A stretch of DNA of 64,000 bases. It comes from Lentzea sp. NEAU-D7 (GTDB lineage Bacteria > Actinomycetota > Actinomycetes > Mycobacteriales > Pseudonocardiaceae). Positions 58,284-64,000 of the stretch are shown one piece after another (within the stretch, counting starts at the first letter, position 1; every line of letters starts with the position of its first letter). A model generated the notes under the pieces. It was given only the letters and a program-made list of their open reading frames with translations, did no database searches and was not told where the DNA came from. A program made the position numbers and the translations under genes. The stretch is taken from assembly GCF_026242055.1 (NCBI RefSeq), contig NZ_JAPJDL010000023.1:90178-154177 (forward strand), given 5' to 3'.

Positions 58284-59294
58284 TCAGGACAACCCCGCTT
58301 CCTGCAGCAGCTTCACCGTCTCCTGCAACGACGACAGCTGGGAGAGGTCGATGTCGGGCGCCTGCAGGTCCGTGATCGGCGGCAGCCGGTGCTTGCCCGG
58401 CTTCACGCCCGGATTCGCCGGGTACTCGGCGGTCTGGTCCGCGAAGTGCCGCTGCGCCTGCTCGGACAGCAGGAACCGCACGGCCTTCTGCGCGGCCTCG
58501 CTCTGGTTGGAGCCCTGGATGATCCCGACACCGGCCACGTTGACCAGCGCGAGCGGATCACCACCGCCGGACCGGTGCAGCCGGGCCTTGACGTTGGCCT
58601 CGCCGCCCTTCTCCGCGACCATGGCGTACCAGTAGTAGTGGTTGATCAGTCCGAAGGGGAGCTGACCGTCGTCGACCGCCTTGAGGATGCTGTTGTTGTT
58701 GTCAAAGCGCTTCGGTTCGTTGGCGGCGAACTTCTTCAGCCAGTCCCTGGCGAAGTCCTCACCCTTGAGCACCCGCACCGACGTCACGAACGCCTGCCAG
58801 GACCCGTTGGTCGGTGCGTAACCGACCTTGCCCTTCCACTTGGGGTCGACGACCTCCTCGATCGACCTGGGCAGCTCGTCCTCGTCGACCACGCGGGGGT
58901 CGAAAGCGATCACGCGGGCCCGTGCGCTCGTCGCCACCCAGCGCTTGTCCCGCGCCTGGTAGGTCTCCGGCACCATGCCGAGCACGTCCGCGGGCAGCTC
59001 GGCCAGCCGGCCCTGCGCCCCGACCGCGCCCAGCGCGCCGGCGTCCTGCGCGAAGAACAGGTCCGCCTCGGTGCCCTGGCCTTCTTCCAACAGCTGCGCG
59101 GCCATTTCACCGCTACCGCCGTAGCGGACCTCGACATCGATTCCGACGGCGTCCTCGAGCTGGTCCAGGAGGGCTCCGACCAATTGTTCGTTGCGGCCGG
59201 AGTAAATGATCAGGTCGTCTGCTGAACTGCAAGCAGTCAACGTCGACGCCAACAGTGCTGCCACCAGCGTCACGGTGCGTGCACGACGCCTCAC
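58284..59294 (-). CDS. Iron(III) ABC transporter substrate-binding lipoprotein
   Basis: 336 residues; GTG after GAGGAGG. Lipobox LTACSS gives a lipid-anchored Cys22. Periplasmic-binding fold of the FbpA/FutA group: LIIYSGRNEQLV, DLFFAQDAGALGA, VGYAPTNGSWQAF and the metal-ligand tyrosine block NHYYWYA. It should bind Fe3+ outside the membrane and deliver it to the permease. First gene of the operon, 45 bases downstream of the iron box. Confidence 0.94.
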   Translation of the reverse strand: MRRRARTVTLVAALLASTLTACSSADDLIIYSGRNEQLVGALLDQLEDAVGIDVEVRYGGSGEMAAQLLEEGQGTEADLFFAQDAGALGAVGAQGRLAELPADVLGMVPETYQARDKRWVATSARARVIAFDPRVVDEDELPRSIEEVVDPKWKGKVGYAPTNGSWQAFVTSVRVLKGEDFARDWLKKFAANEPKRFDNNNSILKAVDDGQLPFGLINHYYWYAMVAEKGGEANVKARLHRSGGGDPLALVNVAGVGIIQGSNQSEAAQKAVRFLLSEQAQRHFADQTAEYPANPGVKPGKHRLPPITDLQAPDIDLSQLSSLQETVKLLQEAGLS

Positions 59295-59338
59295 CAGCAG
59301 TCCTCCTCAGCTCACCCCCAGGTCAGAACGGGTGTCGA

Positions 59339-59357
59339 CAAGGTAAAGCTAACCTAA
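59339..59357. promoter_or_regulatory. Iron box (IdeR/DmdR type)
   Basis: CAAGGTAAAGCTAACCTAA matches the 19-base actinobacterial consensus TTAGGTTAGGCTAACCTAA at 15 positions. Placed in the promoter of the binding-protein gene, so repression by iron-loaded IdeR/DmdR-type regulator is expected for the whole operon. Confidence 0.88.
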
Positions 59358-59625
59358 GGCACATTCAAGACGTGGATGCCATTACGTGATGCGACGCCGG
59401 ACACATCACCTGTTCGGCCCCATATGTTGAGGAGTTCCTCCTGGCGATCGAAAAATGGTTGGGGGACGCCGCTGCGGGGATGCGGGAAACTTTCGTGACG
59501 TTGCCGGAAAACATTCTCGAAGCAAATGTGGAAAACTCGCCACCGCCCGTGTCGGGGGTTCGATCCCGAATGTCCACAATGGACGCGAGCGGTCGCGCGG
59601 AGCACGCGGGCGTAGGCTTTCGGGA

Positions 59626-60021
59626 ATGCGGATCGGCGAGCTGTCCAAGCGCACGGGCGTGAGCCCGCGCTCACTGCGGTACTACGAAGAGCAGGGCCTG
59701 CTGACCAGCTCGCGCTCCGGCGCGGGGCAGCGCCACTACTCCGACACCGCGGTCCAGCGCGTCTCGCTCATCCGGCAGTTGTTCGACGCGGGCCTCTCCA
59801 GCCGGGTGATCACGACTCTGCTGCCGTGCGTCGACATCCCGGATGACCTGGACGTCGCGGAGGAGACGTTCACGGCGATGATGCGCGAGCGCGACCGGAT
59901 CGACGCCGAGATCGCCCACCTGCTCCAGACCCGGGATGCACTCGACATGCTGATCAGGGCCAACGGCCGGCACCGGGCGGCCCTGTCCACGGCTCCGGAA
60001 CGGGCGGCGCAGCCGGCCTGA
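59626..60021 (+). CDS. MerR-family regulator
   Basis: 131 residues from ATG 59626. N-terminal MerR HTH with RIGELSKRTGVSPRSLRYYEEQGLL, then a helical dimerisation region. No metal-binding Cys pair like SoxR or CueR is evident (one Cys, in LPCVDIP), so the signal is not a thiol-bound metal. Co-directional with the quinone oxidoreductase 106 bases downstream, its probable target. Confidence 0.92.
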   Translation: MRIGELSKRTGVSPRSLRYYEEQGLLTSSRSGAGQRHYSDTAVQRVSLIRQLFDAGLSSRVITTLLPCVDIPDDLDVAEETFTAMMRERDRIDAEIAHLLQTRDALDMLIRANGRHRAALSTAPERAAQPA

Positions 60022-60126
60022 CGCTGTGACCCGCGCCTCAGCCGGTTGCCCCTCACATCGATGTCAACGATGAGGATGGCCGCAGAGCCCGGAACCACCG
60101 GGCGGTCATCCGAAAGGCGGCAGAAA

Positions 60127-61050
60127 ATGGGGCAGGCGTGGGGTTTCAGCAAGCACGGCGGGCCTGAGGTGCAGGAGTTGTTCGACCGTCCCGACCCCGT
60201 CCCCGGCCGCGGCGAGGTGCTGATCCGGGTCGACGTCGCCGGCGTGAACCCCCTCGACCACATCGTGCGCGCAGGTCTGGTCGAAGGGCTCGACGGCGGG
60301 CGGCCGTTCCCCCGCGTGCTGGGCATGGAGGCGGCGGGAACCGTTCTCGCACTGGGGGAGGACGTTGACGGGCTCGAGGTGGGCTACGCGGTCTTCGGCT
60401 TCGCGCTCACCGGCGGCGGCACCTACGCCGAGACGACGGTGCTGTCCGCGCCGAACACCGCGCGCATCCCGGCGGGCCTGTCCGCGGCCGTGGCGGCGAC
60501 GCTGCCCGTGGCCGGGACGACGGCGGTGGACGTGCTCGACCAGCTCGGCCTCCCGGCCGGTGCCACGGTTCTGGTCAACGGCGTCGGCGGCGGAGTCGGT
60601 CTCGCCGTCGCCGGGCTGGCCGCCGCGCGCGGGCTGCGCGTGGTCGGCACCGGCAGCACCGCCAAGCGCGAGTCCGCCGAGGCCGTCGGCGTGCGGTTCG
60701 TCGACTACACAGCCGAGGACGTCGCCACTGCGGCGGGCGAGCTGGTCCCGGACGGCTTCGACGCGATCGTCGACCTGGTCGGCGGCGCCTCGCTGCGGAC
60801 TGTCGCCCCGCTCGCCAAGGATCCCCGCAACGTCATCGCCGTGGGTGACGCGTCCGTGTCCGACCTCGGTGGGCGTTTCGTCGAGCGCCGCCTCGACCGC
60901 GAGAACCTGGAGCGGTCGGCCGGGCTGGCCCTCGACGGAGTCCTCGCACCCGCGATCAGCGCGGTCCACCCGTTCTCCGACGCCCTGGTCGCCCTCGCCG
61001 CTGTGGAGAACGGCCACGCCGTGGGCAAGGTCGTCATCAAGGTGACCTGA
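60127..61050 (+). CDS. NADP-dependent quinone oxidoreductase-like protein (MDR superfamily)
   Basis: 307 residues from ATG 60127 (AAAGGCGG upstream). Zinc-free MDR: GVNPLDHIVRAG, GMEAAGTV, the nucleotide motif NGVGGGVGLAVAGLA and a C-terminal GKVVIKV. Reduces quinones or enones with NADPH. Likely induced with the MerR gene by an electrophile or drug (inference). Confidence 0.92.
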   Translation: MGQAWGFSKHGGPEVQELFDRPDPVPGRGEVLIRVDVAGVNPLDHIVRAGLVEGLDGGRPFPRVLGMEAAGTVLALGEDVDGLEVGYAVFGFALTGGGTYAETTVLSAPNTARIPAGLSAAVAATLPVAGTTAVDVLDQLGLPAGATVLVNGVGGGVGLAVAGLAAARGLRVVGTGSTAKRESAEAVGVRFVDYTAEDVATAAGELVPDGFDAIVDLVGGASLRTVAPLAKDPRNVIAVGDASVSDLGGRFVERRLDRENLERSAGLALDGVLAPAISAVHPFSDALVALAAVENGHAVGKVVIKVT

Positions 61051-61071
61051 TCGTCCACAACAGACGGATGG

Positions 61072-61094
61072 AGCGCGTCCGGCACAGACGCGCT
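61072..61094. terminator. Hairpin between convergent genes
   Basis: AGCGCGTC and GACGCGCT (61072-61079, 61087-61094) with a 7-base loop, between the oxidoreductase stop and the ABC permease stop. Confidence 0.55.
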
Positions 61095-61099
61095 ACGGC

Positions 61100-62071
61100 C
61101 TAGATCATCCTGCGCCGCACCCGCCACACCACCACACCGGTCAGGACCGCCGCGACGGCGACGAACAGGGCCGCCTCGACGAGCTGGAACGTCCAGAACC
61201 GGTCGGCCGGGTGGTAGACGCCGAACCGCTGGACGCCCCGTGCGTGCAGGAACTGGTTGAGGTTCGTGCCGGCCTGGTCGGCGGCGGCCTCCAGCTCGGA
61301 GTACTCGGCCGAGCTCAGCCTGCGCCCGGTGGCGTCCGCGTAGCCCCGTTCGATCGTCCAGTCGGCGAAGCCGGGCACGGACCCGGCCTGGTCCTTCGCG
61401 CCGCCGGCGGGAACAGGTTCCCTGGTGGTGAGCGGCGTGGCGTACGCGGGACGGGCCACCAGCGCCACCGACATCCTGGCGGCGAGGAACGCCCCGAACG
61501 CGACGCCGAACGCGGGCAGGCTGCGCCGCAGGACCGCCCCCGCGGCGGTGGCGGCGCCGAACGCGAACAGCGCGTACGCCACCGGAACGAGTCCCTGCAG
61601 GTCGAAGGCGTCGTACTGGAACCGCCCCTCCCACGCGTCGAACGGCTGGCGGAACCAGGTGAGCACCGCGGTGAACATGCCGGTGAGCGCGACGGTGACG
61701 CCGGCCAGTGCCGCGAGCTTGGCCGCCAGCCAGCGCATCCGCGGCACGGCCTGCGTCCAGGCGAGCTGCCAGGTGCCGTCCTCCAGCTCGCGCGCGAGCA
61801 GCGGCGCGCCGAGGAACGCCCCGATGACGACGGGGACCAGGTAGAAGGCCGCCAGGAGGTTCTCGACGTAGCCGTACTCGTCGTCGAGCCGGCGGAAGGA
61901 GGCCGTGCAGGCGTCGGTGACCCGGGCCTCTCCCGCGCACCGCGCGGGACCGCCGGGGAACAGGTCGTGGGCCTGCGTCCCGAGCGCGAGCAGGACAACG
62001 CCGAACATGCCGACGAGCAGACCGAGGACGACGACCTCGGTCCGGTGCTGGCGCCAGATCAACCACGTCAC
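61100..62071 (-). CDS. ABC transporter permease
   Basis: 323 residues; GTG at 62071 overlaps the ATPase stop. Six hydrophobic segments. An extracytoplasmic loop follows helix 1 (residues 35-65, with a Cys pair CAGEARVTDACT) and a second long loop precedes the last helix. Begins TWLIWRQHRTE, common in actinobacterial permeases beside YtrA-type regulators. Substrate unknown. Confidence 0.88.
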   Translation of the reverse strand: MTWLIWRQHRTEVVVLGLLVGMFGVVLLALGTQAHDLFPGGPARCAGEARVTDACTASFRRLDDEYGYVENLLAAFYLVPVVIGAFLGAPLLARELEDGTWQLAWTQAVPRMRWLAAKLAALAGVTVALTGMFTAVLTWFRQPFDAWEGRFQYDAFDLQGLVPVAYALFAFGAATAAGAVLRRSLPAFGVAFGAFLAARMSVALVARPAYATPLTTREPVPAGGAKDQAGSVPGFADWTIERGYADATGRRLSSAEYSELEAAADQAGTNLNQFLHARGVQRFGVYHPADRFWTFQLVEAALFVAVAAVLTGVVVWRVRRRMI

Positions 62072-62967
62072 GACGCCACCTCCGCCGCGACCGCGGCGCC
62101 CGGTTCGGACGGCCGGCGCAGGTATGCGAGCACCAGGTCCTCCAGCGCGACCGGCTGGGTCTGCCACCCCGGCGCGGCCGGTATCGCGCCGTCGCGCACC
62201 AGCAGGGTCGTGTGCCGGTCGCTGTGGACGGCCTCCACGACCGTGCCGGCCCGGTCGAGGTCGGTGGACGTGCGCGGGCCGACGAGCACCCGGTGCTCGG
62301 CGAGGAGGGTGTCGATGTCGCCGGTGAGCGTGACCCGGCCCTGGTTGAGCACGACCAGGTGGTCGCAGACGCGCTCCAGCTCGTGCACGACGTGGGAGGA
62401 GAACAGGACGGTCACGTCGCCTTCGGCCACCGCGCCCATGAGGACCTGCATGAACTCGTGCCGCGCCAGCGGGTCGAGACTGGCCACCGGCTCGTCGAGG
62501 ACGAGCAGGTCCGGCCGCTTCGCCAGGGCGAGGGCCAGCGCGACCTGGGCCTGCTGCCCGCCGGAGAGCGTGCCGGTCCTGCGGTCCAGCGGGATGCCCA
62601 GCTTCGCCAGCCGGCGCTCGGCCAGCCCCTGGTCGAACCGCAGGTTGCAGGCCCGGCCGAAGCGGAGCATCTCGGCGACGGTGAAGCGCTTGTACAGCGG
62701 GTGGTCCTGGGCCAGGAACCCGATCCGGGACAGGGTGTGCGGAGTGCTGGCGGTGACGTCGTGGCCGAGGACCTCCACCGTGCCGGTGCTCGGTGCCAGC
62801 AACCCGACGGCCAGGCGCAGCAGCGTGGTCTTGCCCGCGCCGTTCGGCCCGACGAGGGCGATCACGCCGCCCGCCGGCAGGGCCAGCGTGCAGTCGCGCA
62901 ACGCCCAGCCCTTCCGGTACCGCTTGCCCACGCCGTCGGTGCGCAGCGCGAACCCGGCCGCCGTCAC
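62068..62967 (-). CDS. ABC transporter ATP-binding protein
   Basis: 299 residues; GTG overlaps the GntR stop. Walker A GPNGAGKTTL, signature LSGGQQAQVA, Walker B LLVLDEPVASLDP, switch FSSHVVHELE. With the permease it forms an exporter in a GntR-ATPase-permease operon, a layout typical of antibiotic- or cell-wall-stress-responsive transporters. Confidence 0.94.
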   Translation of the reverse strand: MTAAGFALRTDGVGKRYRKGWALRDCTLALPAGGVIALVGPNGAGKTTLLRLAVGLLAPSTGTVEVLGHDVTASTPHTLSRIGFLAQDHPLYKRFTVAEMLRFGRACNLRFDQGLAERRLAKLGIPLDRRTGTLSGGQQAQVALALALAKRPDLLVLDEPVASLDPLARHEFMQVLMGAVAEGDVTVLFSSHVVHELERVCDHLVVLNQGRVTLTGDIDTLLAEHRVLVGPRTSTDLDRAGTVVEAVHSDRHTTLLVRDGAIPAAPGWQTQPVALEDLVLAYLRRPSEPGAAVAAEVAS

Positions 62968-63359
62968 GCCACGCCCTCGTTCTTCGCCTGCTGGTGGACG
63001 GAGGCGAACAGCGCGTCGACCGACTGCTCGTCGAGCCCGGCCGCGTAGGCGCGGCGCAGCCAGGTCACCAGGCCGCGGTGCAGGGACGTGTACGTCGACG
63101 CCGGCATCGCGGCCGACCGCTGCTCGGTGACGAACGTGCCCTGGCCGGGCCGGCCGGTGACCAGGTTCTCCTGCTCCATCTGCCGGTACGCCTTGGCGAC
63201 GGTGTTCGGGTTGATCGCCAGGTCCTCGACCACCTCGCGGATGAGCGGGAGGCGGTCACCGGCTTGGAGGAAGCCCAGCAGCACCGCCTGGCGGACCTGC
63301 TGGACGAGTTGCAGGTACGGCGGCACACCGGAGTGGGTGTCGAGCCGGAAGACGAACAC
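62964..63359 (-). CDS. YtrA-type GntR-family regulator
   Basis: 131 residues, GTG preceded by AAAGGGG. Short GntR protein: winged HTH with PPYLQLVQQVRQAVLLGFLQAGDRLP, INPNTVAKAYRQME and GQGTFV, then a brief C-terminal dimerisation tail. YtrA-type regulators usually repress their own ABC operon. The palindrome just upstream is the likely site. Confidence 0.93.
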   Translation of the reverse strand: MFVFRLDTHSGVPPYLQLVQQVRQAVLLGFLQAGDRLPLIREVVEDLAINPNTVAKAYRQMEQENLVTGRPGQGTFVTEQRSAAMPASTYTSLHRGLVTWLRRAYAAGLDEQSVDALFASVHQQAKNEGVA

Positions 63360-63376
63360 GGCAGCCCCTTTGCTGA

Positions 63377-63396
63377 TTTACTAGTACCATAGTAAA
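63377..63396. promoter_or_regulatory. GntR/YtrA operator
   Basis: TTTACTA and TAGTAAA separated by 6 bases, with further partial symmetry in the flanks (CTGA / GCAG). Lies 18 bases upstream of the GntR start, overlapping a probable -10 on the minus strand. Confidence 0.8.
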
Positions 63397-63437
63397 GCAG
63401 CAGTTCGGCACGTCGAGCGCGGCTGCCGGGAACTCGG

Positions 63438-64000
63438 CTAGATCGACCTGAGGACTCGGACGCGGTCAGCGACGGCGCGGCGGGCGACGTCCGAGTCGAC
63501 GGCGATCGAGTCGAACTCGTGCGGTGCGCCGGGGTGCAGGTGGAACTCGACCGGCACGCCGGCGCGGCTGAGCTTCGTCGCGTAGGCCAGGTCCTCGTCG
63601 CGGAAGACGTCGAGCTGACCGACCTCGACGTAGGCCGGCGGCAGGCCGGACGCGTCCTCGAGCCGGGCGGGTGCCGCGGTGGCCGGGACGTCGGGCCCGC
63701 CGGCGGCGTCGCCGAGCAGCGCGGGCCACGCGGTGAGGTTGTCGTCGTAGGACCACAACGCGTAGGGCGCGATGTGCGGGTCGGCCTCGGTGGTGCGGTC
63801 GTCGAGCATCGGCATGATCAGGATCTGCCGGGCGATGGCCGGACCGCCGCGGTCACGGGCGAGGATCGACAGCGCCGCCGCCATCCCGCCTCCGGCACTG
63901 TCGCCCATCACACCGATCCGGGCGGGGTCGACACCCAGTGCGGCGGCGTTGTCGTGCAGCCAGCGCAGCGCCGCGTAGGCGTCCTCGAGCGGGGTGGGGA
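63438..64000 (-). CDS. Alpha/beta hydrolase, HSL/lipase family (5' end outside window)
   Basis: The frame runs through the right edge. The visible 187 residues hold the nucleophile elbow GDSAGGGMA preceded by PLEDAYAALRWLHDNAAALGVDPARI, the acid region EVGQLDVFRDED and the catalytic His in HLHPGAPHEFDS. Hormone-sensitive-lipase type esterase. The N-terminal HGGG oxyanion motif should lie beyond 64000. Confidence 0.9.
   Translation of the reverse strand, partial: PTPLEDAYAALRWLHDNAAALGVDPARIGVMGDSAGGGMAAALSILARDRGGPAIARQILIMPMLDDRTTEADPHIAPYALWSYDDNLTAWPALLGDAAGGPDVPATAAPARLEDASGLPPAYVEVGQLDVFRDEDLAYATKLSRAGVPVEFHLHPGAPHEFDSIAVDSDVARRAVADRVRVLRSI

Noticed and set aside
59549..59576. tRNA T-arm-like sequence GGGGGTTCGATCCCGA
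   Set aside because: No matching acceptor, D or anticodon arms upstream; at most an old tRNA fragment or chance.

Overview
The window is high-GC (about 70 percent), densely packed actinomycete DNA. The polyketide genes, SARP regulators, TetR/MarR-like control, lipoprotein and two-component genes, and frequent GTG starts fit a filamentous actinobacterium of the Pseudonocardiales type (Lentzea, Saccharothrix or Amycolatopsis-like). That placement is inferred from gene content, not from a marker gene. There are no tRNA or rRNA genes, CRISPR arrays or insertion sequences that I can support.

Region 1 (1-8980) is the end of a type I polyketide cluster on the plus strand: the C-terminus of a KR-ACP module, a stand-alone KS-AT protein whose KS has lost the first catalytic His, and a tight block (3-hydroxyacyl-CoA dehydrogenase, free ACP, acyl-CoA dehydrogenase, FkbH-like protein) that makes a hydroxymalonyl/methoxymalonyl-ACP type extender unit. 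A type II thioesterase, a small cluster protein and a strong bidirectional terminator close it. Region 2 (9000-18330) holds an AhpD-fold protein without the Cys pair, an acyl-CoA ligase-like adenylating enzyme and two large SARP-type regulators. Between the regulators, just upstream of the second, lies a 70-residue secreted peptide carrying three DTPWG motifs. The second regulator has a TTA codon, a degenerate cyclase domain and no TPR tail. This peptide/regulator locus is the best candidate for an undescribed system.

Region 3 (18330-26570) is accessory: an MFS exporter with its TetR regulator, a zinc-ribbon protein, a VanZ-like protein, two unknown genes (one frameshifted), a membrane-anchored PAF-acetylhydrolase-like esterase and a NarL-type two-component system. 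Region 4 (26550-34410) looks like a dormancy/hypoxia-type regulon: WS/DGAT acyltransferase, SRPBCC protein, lycopene cyclase-like flavoprotein, ABC transporter, two universal stress proteins and a beta-CASP nuclease. Three DevR/DosR-like boxes with identical spacing sit in front of these genes. Region 5 (34500-44870) has stress-signalling genes: an HATPase anti-sigma-like protein, a GAF/PAS/SpoIIE phosphatase overlapping a giant soluble hybrid histidine kinase with a HAMP array, then a secreted Gly/Asn/Ser repeat protein with paired cysteines.

Region 6 (44980-53300) contains three regulator-plus-enzyme modules: XRE regulator with SDR and DJ-1-like genes, XRE regulator divergent from an MBL hydrolase/carboxylesterase pair, and TetR with a second DJ-1-like gene under a repeated operator. 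Region 7 (53304-59360) is an iron-box-controlled operon of a ferric ABC transporter translationally coupled to an unusual adenylation-carrier-membrane acyltransferase fusion. Region 8 (59626-64000) has a MerR regulator with a quinone oxidoreductase, a YtrA-type GntR/ABC transporter operon with a clear operator, and the end of an HSL-family esterase running off the window.
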